A DNA stretch of 64,000 bases from AC-32 sp963765785. Lineage in GTDB: Bacteria > Actinomycetota > Thermoleophilia > Gaiellales > Gaiellaceae. Shown piece after piece: positions 48,491-56,968 of this stretch. The notes under the pieces were generated by a model. The model searched no databases and had not been told where the DNA came from. It saw only the letters and a list, made by a program, of their open reading frames with translations. The position numbers and the translations under genes were made by a program. The number at the start of each line of letters is the position of its first letter. The stretch's first letter is position 1. The DNA is taken from contig CAVXXW010000019.1 in NCBI GenBank assembly GCA_963765785.1, forward strand, positions 124,001 through 188,000, given 5' to 3'.

Positions 48491-50020
48491 ATGGACTGGG
48501 ACGAGCGCACCGAGGAGCCGCGGCAGGAGGAGCCGCAGGAGGAGGAGACGCAGCCGCTCGTGCCCGAGTCGGTCTCCGTCCCTTCGCCCCTGCCGGAGCC
48601 TGTCGCCGCGATCGAGCCCGAGCCCGTCGCCGTCGTCGAGCCGGAGCCCGAGCCGGAACCGGAGCTCGAGCCGGAGCTGGATCTGGAGCTTGAGCCCGAA
48701 GAGAAGACGTCGCTGCTGAAGAAGGAGATCTCGTTCCGGCGCAAGCCGAAGGAGCCGAAGCCTCCGAAGTCCAAGCAAGAGACGCCGCCGAAGGAGAAGG
48801 GCTCGGGGCTCAAGAAGGAGATCAGCCTGCCCTCGTTCGGGCGCCGGAAGAAGGGCCTGGTCGAGGAAGACCTCGGGCCGGAGCCCGAGAAGAAGGTCAA
48901 GCAGCCGCGCAAGCCGCGCGGGCGCAAGGAGCGCTCGTCCGGCTCGGCCAAGCGCTCGAAGCGCCTGGTCGGGCTCAAGATCGGCGGCTCACAGCTCGCG
49001 GCGGCGCGCATCGTGAACAACGGCGCGCCCGAGCTCGTCCAGGTGGCGCGCGAGCCGCTCGGCCATGGCATCGTCGTGGGCGGCGAGCTGCGCGAGCCGG
49101 AGCTGCTCGCCGAGGAGCTGCGTGCCTTCTTCCGCAAGCACAAGCTTCCGCGCCAGGGTGTGCGCCTCGGCATCGCCAACAATCGCATCGGCGTCCGGAT
49201 GTTCGAGATCGCGGGCATCACCGACCCGAAGCAGCTCGAGAACGCGATCCGCTTCCGCGCCCAGGAGGCGCTGCCGATCCCGATCGAGGAGGCGGTGCTC
49301 GACTACCACGTCCTCGGCGAGCGCACCGACGAGGAGGGCCAGGTCGTCCGCAAGATCCTGCTCGTCGTCGCGTACCGCGAGCTGATCGACCGCTACGTCG
49401 CTGCCTGCAAGAAGGCCGGCGTCCGGCTGTCGGGCATCGACCTAGAGGCGTTCGCGCTGCTCCGTGCCCTGGGCGAGCCGCTCGCGGACGACGCACCCCC
49501 TTCGGACGCCGCGCTCGTCGTCGTCGCCGTCGGCCACGACCGCTCGACGTTCGCCGTTTCGGACGGCCGAGTCTGCGAGTTCACGCGCGTGCTCGACTGG
49601 GGTGGCGCCACCCTCGACGTCGCGATCGCGCGGGAGCTCGACTGTGCGCCGTCCGAGGCGGAGCCCGTCAAGCGCGAGCTGACGCTCGCCACCCCGAACG
49701 TGCCGGAGGGATTGACCCAGGATCAGGCGGATCGTGCTCGCGAGGCCGTTCGGCGCCAGCTGCAGACCTTTGCGCGCGAGCTCGTCTCCTCGCTCCAGTT
49801 CTACCAGAACCAGCCCGGCTCTCTGGGCATCGGCGAGATCGTGATCACGGGTGGCACCGCGCACCTCGGCGGCGTCGCGGACGAGCTACAGCGCCTGATC
49901 GGCGTCCGCGTCGCCGTCGGCGACCCGCTGATGCGCGTGAAGCTCGGCAAGAAGCTCCGCGAGGCGGACGAGCAGCTCGGTTCGCTCGCCGTCGCGATCG
50001 GCCTCGGGATCGAGGACTAA
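48491..50020 (+). CDS. pilM: Pilus assembly protein PilM with long charged N-terminal extension
   Basis: In this 509-residue protein, residues 1-75 are almost all Glu/Pro (EPEPEPELEPELDLELEPEE) and 76-155 are Lys/Pro/Ser-rich (RRKPKEPKPPKSKQETPP). The actin-like PilM core begins near 158 with LVGLKIGGSQLAAARIVNNG and includes NRIGVRMFEIAGITDPKQLE, EEAVLDYHVLGERTDEEGQV, a phosphate-binding GGATLDVAIA and IVITGGTAHLGGVADELQRL. PilM is cytoplasmic, binds nucleotide and the N-terminus of PilN. Typical PilM is about 350 residues; the extra 155 are unusual and may bind another partner or nucleic acid. Confidence 0.9.
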   Translation: MDWDERTEEPRQEEPQEEETQPLVPESVSVPSPLPEPVAAIEPEPVAVVEPEPEPEPELEPELDLELEPEEKTSLLKKEISFRRKPKEPKPPKSKQETPPKEKGSGLKKEISLPSFGRRKKGLVEEDLGPEPEKKVKQPRKPRGRKERSSGSAKRSKRLVGLKIGGSQLAAARIVNNGAPELVQVAREPLGHGIVVGGELREPELLAEELRAFFRKHKLPRQGVRLGIANNRIGVRMFEIAGITDPKQLENAIRFRAQEALPIPIEEAVLDYHVLGERTDEEGQVVRKILLVVAYRELIDRYVAACKKAGVRLSGIDLEAFALLRALGEPLADDAPPSDAALVVVAVGHDRSTFAVSDGRVCEFTRVLDWGGATLDVAIARELDCAPSEAEPVKRELTLATPNVPEGLTQDQADRAREAVRRQLQTFARELVSSLQFYQNQPGSLGIGEIVITGGTAHLGGVADELQRLIGVRVAVGDPLMRVKLGKKLREADEQLGSLAVAIGLGIED

Positions 50021-50023
50021 GGC

Positions 50024-50650
50024 ATGCGCGCGATCAACCTGCTCCCGAAGGACGACGCTCGCCGTGGTGGCCCGCAGAAGCGCCAGTGGATCGTGCTCGT
50101 ACCGGTCGTCCTGGCCGTCCTGCTGACGGCCGTCTTCTCGGCGATGTTTCTCTCGGCGAGCGGCAAGGTGAAGGACAAGCAGTCCGAGCTCGCGCAGCTG
50201 CAGGACGAGCTGCATGCGATCCCGACGCCGAACGCGGACAAGGTCAAGACGCAGACGGCGCTCGCGGCCGACAAGCAGGCGCGGGTGACGGCGCTCTCGG
50301 CGGCGCTCTCCCGCCGCGTCGCGTGGGACCGCGTCTTCCGGGAGCTCTCGCTCGTGCTCCCGAACGACGTCTGGCTCGCGACGATCTCCGCGAAGGCGCC
50401 GGTCCCGTCGTCGTCGGCGATCGCACCGCCGGCGGCGGCCGCCGGCAGCACCACTGCCGCGACCGAGTTCACCCTCGACGGCTTCACCTACTCGCACGAC
50501 GCCGTCGCGCGCCTGCTGACCCGGCTCGCGGTGATCCCGGACCTCGTCAACGTCCAGCTCCAGCAGAGCACCCTGACGAAGCTCGGCACCGCGCAGGCGG
50601 TCCATTTCGTAATCGTCGCCGACGTCCGGCGGCCCGGAGGCGGCTCGTGA
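50024..50650 (+). CDS. pilN: Pilus assembly protein PilN
   Basis: A 208-residue protein. The cytoplasmic start MRAINLLPKDDARR is the classic PilN motif that docks into PilM. A membrane helix (WIVLVPVVLAVLLTAVFSAM) follows, then a coiled coil (KVKDKQSELAQLQDELHAIP), VFRELSLVLPNDVWLATISA, and a ferredoxin-like domain (FTLDGFTYSHDAVARLLTRL). It forms the inner-membrane alignment complex with PilM and PilO. The stop overlaps the pilO GTG. Confidence 0.92.
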   Translation: MRAINLLPKDDARRGGPQKRQWIVLVPVVLAVLLTAVFSAMFLSASGKVKDKQSELAQLQDELHAIPTPNADKVKTQTALAADKQARVTALSAALSRRVAWDRVFRELSLVLPNDVWLATISAKAPVPSSSAIAPPAAAAGSTTAATEFTLDGFTYSHDAVARLLTRLAVIPDLVNVQLQQSTLTKLGTAQAVHFVIVADVRRPGGGS

Positions 50651-51339
50651 AGCGCCGGATTCCGCAGTCCGCCGTGATCGCGCTGATCGCGTTCGGGTTC
50701 CTGCTCGTCGCGGCCGGCGGCTACTTCCTCGTGCTCGGGCCGCAGCGCTCCAAGGCGTCGGACATCGACAAGCAGATCGCGGACACCAACAGCGCCATCG
50801 ACGCCGCCCGCGCGCTCACGCTCGAGGCGAAGAAGGGTGCGCAGATCCGCGTCGCCGACCTCTACCGGCTGACGAAGGCGATGCCGGACCAGGTCGACAT
50901 GGCCGGGATCATCCTGGAGCTGAACCAGGTCGCCCAGGACAGTGGCATCACCTTCGAGCAGATCTCGCCGTCGACGACCGCGACGCCGATCTCCGGCTAC
51001 CTCGCGATCCCGATCACGGTCGAGTTCCAGGGCAACTTCTACGACCTCTCGGACTTTCTCTACCGCCTGCGAAACCTCGTCGACGTGCGGCACGGGACGC
51101 TCGATGCAACCGGTCGGCTGTTCGCGATCGACGAGGTCGACTTCGCCGAGGCGCCTCCGCCGCCCGGCTTCCCGCAGATCCGCGCGCACCTCGTGATCGA
51201 CGCGTTCGTCTACGGCACCGGCACCGCGCCGACTGTGCCGGCGCCCTCGACCGGCGCGACGGGCGCGACCGGGACGACGGGCGCCACCGGTACGACCGGC
51301 TCGAGCGGTGCGGCTCCGACCTCGGCAGCGGGGGCCTAG
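50647..51339 (+). CDS. pilO: Pilus assembly protein PilO
   Basis: A 230-residue protein from the GTG overlapping the pilN stop (GTGA). It has a membrane helix (VIALIAFGFLLVAAGGYFLV), a coiled coil (KQIADTNSAIDAARALTLEA), and the PilO ferredoxin-like domain (DMAGIILELNQVAQDSGITF; ITVEFQGNFYDLSDFLYRLR). The last 35 residues are a Thr/Gly/Ala repeat tail (TGATGATGTTGATGTTGSSG), not typical of the family, whose counterpart occurs in the next protein. Confidence 0.9.
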   Translation: MKRRIPQSAVIALIAFGFLLVAAGGYFLVLGPQRSKASDIDKQIADTNSAIDAARALTLEAKKGAQIRVADLYRLTKAMPDQVDMAGIILELNQVAQDSGITFEQISPSTTATPISGYLAIPITVEFQGNFYDLSDFLYRLRNLVDVRHGTLDATGRLFAIDEVDFAEAPPPPGFPQIRAHLVIDAFVYGTGTAPTVPAPSTGATGATGTTGATGTTGSSGAAPTSAAGA

Positions 51340-51341
51340 CG

Positions 51342-52127
51342 ATGGCGAAGAAGAAGAAGATCGACCCCAAGGCGAAGGCGAAGCGGCAGAAGATCATCGC
51401 CGGCGTCGGCGGGGTGATCCTGCTCGGCGTGCTCGCCTTCCAGGTGCCGCGCACGATGAAGATGCTGAACCCCCCGACCGACAGCTCGTCGAGCTCGAGC
51501 AGCGCGCCCGCGACGACGACCTCGTCCACGGCCACGCCGATCGCGGCGCCCTCGCTCGCGGGCGGCAACGCGACGGCCGCTCCGGCGGCGGCTCCCGGCG
51601 GCGACGGCCTGAGCGATCCGGACGCCGTGCCGACGCCAGCGTCCGGCCAGCTGCTCGCGTTCGGGCTCTTCCGCTCGAAGGATCCGTTCGTCCAGCAGCT
51701 GAACGTGGGCGCGACCGGATCGAGCGGTGCGACCGGCGGCGCGGCCACGTCTGGCCCGACCGGCGCGAAGGGCTCGACCGGAGCCATCGCCGTGGCGCCG
51801 AGCGGCGGCAACAGCGGCGGCTCGGGCAAGAGCAGCAGCAACAGCGGCTCGGCCGCGCCGGCGACGCCTCCGACGGCGGCGGTCACCACGGCGGTCATCT
51901 CCGTCAACGGCGCGCCGGAGTCCGTCCAGGTCGGCGGCCAGTTCCCGGCCGCGAGCCCAGTGTTCAAGCTCGTCTCCCTGACGAAGACCGGCGCCAAGGT
52001 CGGCATCGCCGGCGGCACCCTCCAGAGCGGCGCCGGAACCGTGACGCTGAAGAAGAACAAGCCGGTCACGCTGCTGAACACCTCCGACGGCACGCGCTAC
52101 GTGCTGCGGCTCGTCTCCGTCTCGTAG
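51342..52127 (+). CDS. Membrane protein in the pilP position, Gly/Ser/Thr-rich
   Basis: A 261-residue protein 2 bases after pilO. A Lys-rich start (AKKKKIDPKAKAKRQKIIAG) leads into one membrane helix (IIAGVGGVILLGVLAFQVP), then a long low-complexity Ser/Thr/Ala/Gly region containing LLAFGLFRSKDPFVQQL, the PilP/GspC-like 'RDPF' motif. A C-terminal beta domain follows (AVISVNGAPESVQVGGQFPA; YVLRLVSVS). In diderms PilP links to the secretin; a monoderm has none, so here it may contact the wall. The TGATGSSGATGGAATSGPTG stretch matches the PilO tail. Confidence 0.75.
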   Translation: MAKKKKIDPKAKAKRQKIIAGVGGVILLGVLAFQVPRTMKMLNPPTDSSSSSSSAPATTTSSTATPIAAPSLAGGNATAAPAAAPGGDGLSDPDAVPTPASGQLLAFGLFRSKDPFVQQLNVGATGSSGATGGAATSGPTGAKGSTGAIAVAPSGGNSGGSGKSSSNSGSAAPATPPTAAVTTAVISVNGAPESVQVGGQFPAASPVFKLVSLTKTGAKVGIAGGTLQSGAGTVTLKKNKPVTLLNTSDGTRYVLRLVSVS

Positions 52128-52135
52128 GGCCGGCG

Positions 52136-53164
52136 CTACGTGCGCGAGGGCGAAGCGCTTCTCGCGGCCTCCGCCTGAACGAAGCTCGCGTCGTGGCCGC
52201 GCTGGTTCGCGGCGGCGATCTCGTCCTCGTCGAGCGCGCCGATGCGGTGTAGGAGCTCGAACTCGTCCCGTAGGTGCGTGCGCATCATCTCCGGGCCGTC
52301 GGTGGCGATCGTGAACGGCACGCCGTGGTCGACAAACGCGCGGAAGGTCTCGCGCACTGCGTCCTCGCTGCTCAAAGCGCGGGTGAGCAGATTCGACGTC
52401 GGGCAGATCTCGAGCACGATCTCCCGCTCGCTCAGCGCCGCCATCAGCTCGGGGTACCGTGCTGCGAGGATGCCGTGGCCGATGCGGTCGGGGCGTAGGT
52501 ACTCGACCACCTCGCCGATCTCCGCCTCGCCGTGCTCCTCGCCCTCCTCGCCGACGTGGATGGTCACGCCGAGGCCGGCCCCGCGGGCCTCTTCAACGAG
52601 CGGCGCCAGGTCGCGGTACGGATAGCGTGCGCCGCCGGGCCGCGGGCCGGCGATGTCCACGCCGACGATGCCGCGCGGCGCGTAGCGGATCGCCTTCTCG
52701 ACGATGATTGCGTTCTGCCGCTCGTCGAAAGTGCGATCCATCATCAGGATCAGACCGGCGCGCACGAGCGGGTATTCCAGGCTCGCCCGGTCGACCCCGC
52801 GGACCGCGGCCATGATGATGTGGTCGAGGTCGCGTTCGCCGCCCCGGTTGCGCTTCATCGGGTTGAAGCGGAGCTCGAGCGTCGTGATGTTCTGCGAGCG
52901 GTAGGCGCCGCCGATCGCGGCGTGGACCGAGCGTTCGACCGCCAGTGGGCTCGACTGGATCAGCTCGGTCCAGTGGTAGATGTCGTTCAGCGCGTCGAGC
53001 GAGTCGACCCGGCGCGGGTCGGCGATCGTGACGAGCCGGTCGAACTCCCAGAAGTCCTTGACCGGGAGCGCGATGCCCTGCTCGTGGGCGAGGCTCCACA
53101 TGATCTCCGAGGCGACCGACGCGCCGAGGTGCGTGTGGAGCTCGGCGAGGCGGCCGTCGACCAT
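52136..53164 (-). CDS. Adenosine deaminase family protein
   Basis: A 342-residue amidohydrolase: metal site AELHTHLGASVASEI, LELRFNPMKRNR, catalytic VTIHVGEEGEEHGEAEIGEV (His and Glu), YLRPDRIGHGILAARYPELM (second metal His and general base), LEICPTSNLLTR, and FTIATDGPEMMRTHL for the last metal Asp. This is the full adenosine/adenine/AMP deaminase residue set. It deaminates a purine nucleoside or base; which one is not decided by these motifs. It converges on the pilus operon. Confidence 0.9.
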   Translation of the reverse strand: MVDGRLAELHTHLGASVASEIMWSLAHEQGIALPVKDFWEFDRLVTIADPRRVDSLDALNDIYHWTELIQSSPLAVERSVHAAIGGAYRSQNITTLELRFNPMKRNRGGERDLDHIIMAAVRGVDRASLEYPLVRAGLILMMDRTFDERQNAIIVEKAIRYAPRGIVGVDIAGPRPGGARYPYRDLAPLVEEARGAGLGVTIHVGEEGEEHGEAEIGEVVEYLRPDRIGHGILAARYPELMAALSEREIVLEICPTSNLLTRALSSEDAVRETFRAFVDHGVPFTIATDGPEMMRTHLRDEFELLHRIGALDEDEIAAANQRGHDASFVQAEAARSASPSRT

Positions 53165-53174
53165 AGGCCCGAGT

Positions 53175-54917
53175 CTATTCCGGCGCCTGCAGGCGGCGGG
53201 CGCGGCCGAGCGAGAGCCACCAGCGCCCGACGCCGATCTGGAGCCAGGCGGCGAGCACGAGCGGCAGCGCGAGCAGGGCCGGGAGGATCACGTCGAACAG
53301 CGCCACAGCGACGGGCTTCACGAACGGTTTCTCGGAGTTCGCGTAGATCGCGAGGGCGCCGAGCGTCGCGAGGCCGGCGATGAAGAGCACGTCGCCGTGC
53401 GGCGTGAGCAGGAGCCAGAGCCCCCAGGCCGCCGCGCCGAGGCCGGCGAGGATCAGCACCAGGACCAGCGGCAGCAGGCCGGGCGTCATCCGCGCCGGCT
53501 TGAGGAAGCGCTGCTTCGAGACGCGCATCAGCTTCAGGTAACGGTCGCTCGGCGTGCCGAGCTGGCCCTCGACGGGCTTGAAGGCCCAGTCCTGCTCGCC
53601 GATCGGGGTGCCGAGCGAGGCGAGGGCGGTGCGAGTGGGGAGGATCCGGCCGGCGAGCTGGTAGGCGTCGGCCATCAGCGACCACGCCTCGACCTCGCAG
53701 AAGGCGTCCAGGTCGGTGCGCACCTCCGCGTGCGCGCGCTGTACTCCTTCGGCCACGCCGAACTCGGTCGTCGGCAGCTGCGCCTCGTCGGTCGAGGCCT
53801 CGCCCTTGGCCGGCATCGTCCGGGCCGGCAGTCCGGTCTGCAGGTGCATGAAGCCGACGCTGTCGCCGCGGTCGAGCAGGTCGAGCAGCCGCTGCTCGCG
53901 CTCGGCGTCGCCGTAGATCGACACCACGCGGCCGAGCACGGCCGGCAGCCGCGTCGACGGCTTCTTCACGTCGGGCATCTGCCCCGAGCCGTCGCTGATC
54001 ACGAGGTGCGTGCAGCCACGGTCGTCGAGGCCCTCGACGCCCTGGTTGTCGTGGACGCCGCCGTCGATCAGCTCGACGACCCAGCCCTTGTCCTTGTAGA
54101 GGCCGGTGACCTGCATCGGCGGGAAGCCGCCCGGGAAGCAGGCCGATGCGACGACCGCGCTGCCGAGCGGGAAGTCGCGGCACGACGGTGGCAGGTCGTC
54201 CCACGCGGTGCGCGGGAGGATCGTGTTCTTGTCGACGTCCTCGCGGGCGGCGACGTTCGCCAGGCCCTGGCGCGGCGGCTCGCCCATGTACATCGCCTCG
54301 AAGCGCCAGTTGTGGCCGGTGTTCACGGTCGTCGACTCGAGCAGCAGGATCGGCACCGGCGCGTTGCGACTGGCGTTCTCGACGTCGGGGTCGAAGCGGC
54401 CCTCGTGCCCCTTCGGCGCGATCAGCAGGTCGCGCATCCGGATGCGGCCGCCCGTCTTCGCCCTGTTGCCCCAGGCCTTCGAGTAGAAGCGCTGCTCGTA
54501 TAGCTCGCCGACACGGTCGGTGCGCGTGTAGGTCGGCAGCGCCATCTGGAAGTTCTTCAGCGGGTTCGCCCAGGCGGAGCCGCGGACGTCGGTCGCCGCC
54601 GCGTCGCGGTACTCCCGCTCGACCGCCCGCACGAGCTCGACGTAGTCGGCGTCGGCGATCTCGGCGTCGGCCTTCGACTCGAGCAGGTTCTTGACGTGGA
54701 GGTAGTAGAGCGCGCCCACGATCGAGCCGCCGGACACCGTCGAGATCACCTCGACGCGGCGGAGCAGGCCGAGCTCGGCGAGGCGCGCCAGGACGCCGAT
54801 GTGGAAGAACGCCGCGCGATGCCCGCCCCCAGAGAGGGCGAGGCCGAGCTTCGGGTGCTCCCGGGTCTCGGTCACTGGCGGCGCGTCCACGATGGCACCG
54901 GTTCCGGCGCCAGTCAA
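53175..54917 (-). CDS. Patatin-like phospholipase with C-terminal membrane segments
   Basis: In this 580-residue protein the oxyanion loop is LGLALSGGGHRAAFFHIGVL, the nucleophile region is VISTVSGGSIVGALYYLHVK, and the catalytic Asp is in ELIDGGVHDNQGVEGLDDRG (the DG[GA] motif). From about residue 490 three hydrophobic segments follow (LLPLVLVLILAGLGAAAWGL; VLFIAGLATLGALAIYA; ILPALLALPLVLAAWLQIGV). Expected to hydrolyse acyl chains of phospholipids, anchored to the inner face of the membrane. It is divergent from a PAS-LuxR regulator. Confidence 0.9.
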   Translation of the reverse strand: MTGAGTGAIVDAPPVTETREHPKLGLALSGGGHRAAFFHIGVLARLAELGLLRRVEVISTVSGGSIVGALYYLHVKNLLESKADAEIADADYVELVRAVEREYRDAAATDVRGSAWANPLKNFQMALPTYTRTDRVGELYEQRFYSKAWGNRAKTGGRIRMRDLLIAPKGHEGRFDPDVENASRNAPVPILLLESTTVNTGHNWRFEAMYMGEPPRQGLANVAAREDVDKNTILPRTAWDDLPPSCRDFPLGSAVVASACFPGGFPPMQVTGLYKDKGWVVELIDGGVHDNQGVEGLDDRGCTHLVISDGSGQMPDVKKPSTRLPAVLGRVVSIYGDAEREQRLLDLLDRGDSVGFMHLQTGLPARTMPAKGEASTDEAQLPTTEFGVAEGVQRAHAEVRTDLDAFCEVEAWSLMADAYQLAGRILPTRTALASLGTPIGEQDWAFKPVEGQLGTPSDRYLKLMRVSKQRFLKPARMTPGLLPLVLVLILAGLGAAAWGLWLLLTPHGDVLFIAGLATLGALAIYANSEKPFVKPVAVALFDVILPALLALPLVLAAWLQIGVGRWWLSLGRARRLQAPE

Positions 54918-54939
54918 TGGCCGGTGGTCCGTACCTTTT

Positions 54940-54953
54940 GACCCACGTGGGTC
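54940..54953. promoter_or_regulatory. Palindromic operator-like site between patatin and luxR genes
   Basis: GACCCACGTGGGTC is a perfect 14-bp palindrome, 23 bases upstream of the patatin start. Flanking copies of GTACC-TTTGACC occur in opposite orientation at 54931-54943 and 55000-55012. The arrangement suits a dimeric regulator, perhaps the adjacent LuxR-type protein. Confidence 0.55.
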
Positions 54954-55138
54954 ATGGACATGCAGACCACCCAGGTGAGAGGCTCGCGCAGGCTCGGACG
55001 GTCAAAGGTATGCCCATACCTTCCCCCCTGGTTCTCGGCGTGAGGCGGGCGCCAGAATCCTCGTGCCGGACGAGCCCCCTTCCTACCGGCCGCCCGCGGC
55101 GGGGCGGCCGGTAGGCCTCCGTTTCACGGCAGATCGAG

Positions 55139-55723
55139 TTGACGAGCGACGAACTCACCGGTCACAACTTCGCCGAGGTGATGGAGGACCTCGCGGCTCC
55201 GGCGTACCTGATCGACAAAGACGGCCGCTTCTGCTGGCTGAACCGCGCCTGCATCGAGACCTTCGGCGACCTGCGCGGACAGACGTTCGTGGACCACGTG
55301 GTGCCCGAACACCGCCAGAAGGGCCGGACGAACTACGCCCGGAAGGTCGTCGGCAACTCGACCACGATCTTCGACATCGACGTCTTCGACGGCTCGGGGG
55401 AGCGGATCACGATCAGGGTCACCTCGGCGCCGCTGCGCCAGAAAGGCAAGGTCGTCGGCGTCTTCGGGCTCGCGGTTCCGGTGGCGCACGCATCGGTCCC
55501 GGCGGGCTCCGCCCTGGACGACCTCACGCCGCGGCAGCAGGAAGTGCTGCGCTTGCTCGCCGAGGGGCTCGAGACGCCGGAGATCGCGAAACGGCTCGGC
55601 ATCGCGGACGAGACGGCCCGGAACCACATCCGGGCGCTGCTCAGGGCGACCGGCGCGCACTCGCGCCTCGAGGTCGTGCTGATGGGCCTGAGGCACGGGC
55701 TTGTCTCGCCGGACACGACGTAG
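55139..55723 (+). CDS. PAS-LuxR type transcriptional regulator
   Basis: A 194-residue protein, TTG start at 55139 (ATG at 55181 is the alternative and would cut into the PAS domain). A PAS domain occupies residues about 12-120 (APAYLIDKDGRFCWLNRACI; ITIRVTSAPLRQKGKVVGVF). The C-terminal LuxR helix-turn-helix (LTPRQQEVLRLLAEGLETPE; IAKRLGIADETARNHIRALL) is complete. It probably senses a small signal or redox state and binds DNA. The palindrome at 54940 is a candidate site. Confidence 0.88.
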   Translation: MTSDELTGHNFAEVMEDLAAPAYLIDKDGRFCWLNRACIETFGDLRGQTFVDHVVPEHRQKGRTNYARKVVGNSTTIFDIDVFDGSGERITIRVTSAPLRQKGKVVGVFGLAVPVAHASVPAGSALDDLTPRQQEVLRLLAEGLETPEIAKRLGIADETARNHIRALLRATGAHSRLEVVLMGLRHGLVSPDTT

Positions 55724-55852
55724 CCGTTCCAACCTTCTGCGCTCGTTCGGCGAGCGCGCCTTGGGCCAGGACGGAGCCGGCCGATTGATGTTCGTCCTTC
55801 TGCGTTCGTAGCGCGCCCGCGTACCCCTCGCGCACCGTCAGAATCGACGGCG

Positions 55853-56968
55853 ATGAAGGTCGGCATCGTCGTCCCGTACTCCTGGTCCTACTGGGGCGGA
55901 GTGATCGAGCACGCGGAGCTCCAGGCGGAGTCGCTGCAGAAGCTCGGGATCGAGACGCGCACGATCATCGGGCACGACCCGTCGGGCAGCTTCACGCGCG
56001 TGCTGCACCCGCGGCACGGGCGCCACGGGCGACCGCCGGCGGACGTGATCCCGGTCGGGCGCTCGGTGATCGTCCCGGCGAACAGCGCGCTGCCGAACAT
56101 CGTGCTCAGCCCTGGCGCGATACCGAGGATCAAGCGTGTCCTTCGGCGCGAGCGCTTCGACCTGCTCCACCTGCACGAACCGATGACGCCGGTGATCTGC
56201 ACCGCCACGCTCTCGTGGGCGCGCGTCCCGGTCGTCGCGACCTTCCACGCCTACGGCGGCCTCGGCTGGCTGCACGCGGGCAAGCCGATGTGGGGCTTCC
56301 TGATGGACCGCATCGATCGCCGGATCGCGGTCTCGCCGGCGGCGCGGGAGTCGGCGTCCCGCTGGTTCCCGGGCGACTACGACGTGATCCCGAACGGCGT
56401 CCTGATCCCGGACCGCGCCGACCCCGGAGGGCGCGAGAACCGGATCGTCTTCGTCGGCCGCCACGACCCGCGGAAAGGCATGCCGGTGCTGCTGCGCGCC
56501 TGGCCCGAGATCCATCGGCGGACCGGCGCACGCCTGCGCCTCGTCGGGGCGGATCCGCTGATGGTGCGCCTCGCGGAGCAGCGCGCAGGCACCGACGCGG
56601 CCGGGATCGACGCGCTGGGGTTCCTGCCGCAGGAGGAGCTGACCGAGGAGCTCGCGAGCGCCAAGGCGCTGGTCGCCCCGTCGCTCGGCGGCGAGAGCTT
56701 CGGGATGGTGCTGACGCGGCCGTTCGCGTGCGCGACTCCCGTGGTTGCGTCCGACATCGACGGGTACCGTCAGGTCATGACCGACGAGACGGGCGTCCTC
56801 GTCCCGCCGGGGGAGCCGGACGCGCTGGCGGACGCGGTCGTCAAACTCCTCGACGACGAGCCACGGAGGCAGAGCATGGGCGCGGCGGCACGGCGCGTCG
56901 CGGAGGAGCGGTACTCGTGGGACGAGATCGGGCGGCGGCTGGCCGCGGTGTACAAGGAGCTGGCGTGA
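55853..56968 (+). CDS. GT4 family glycosyltransferase (PimA-like)
   Basis: A 371-residue enzyme with the GT-B fold: MKVGIVVPYSWSYWGGVIEH at the N-terminus, FDLLHLHEPMTPVICTATLS, then FVGRHDPRKGMPVLLRAWPE and the donor-binding SLGGESFGMVLTRPFACATP (E-x7-E). This arrangement matches phosphatidylinositol mannosyltransferase PimA and relatives. It transfers a sugar from a nucleotide donor, probably at the membrane. The stop overlaps the next gene, a flippase-like protein. Confidence 0.9.
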   Translation: MKVGIVVPYSWSYWGGVIEHAELQAESLQKLGIETRTIIGHDPSGSFTRVLHPRHGRHGRPPADVIPVGRSVIVPANSALPNIVLSPGAIPRIKRVLRRERFDLLHLHEPMTPVICTATLSWARVPVVATFHAYGGLGWLHAGKPMWGFLMDRIDRRIAVSPAARESASRWFPGDYDVIPNGVLIPDRADPGGRENRIVFVGRHDPRKGMPVLLRAWPEIHRRTGARLRLVGADPLMVRLAEQRAGTDAAGIDALGFLPQEELTEELASAKALVAPSLGGESFGMVLTRPFACATPVVASDIDGYRQVMTDETGVLVPPGEPDALADAVVKLLDDEPRRQSMGAAARRVAEERYSWDEIGRRLAAVYKELA

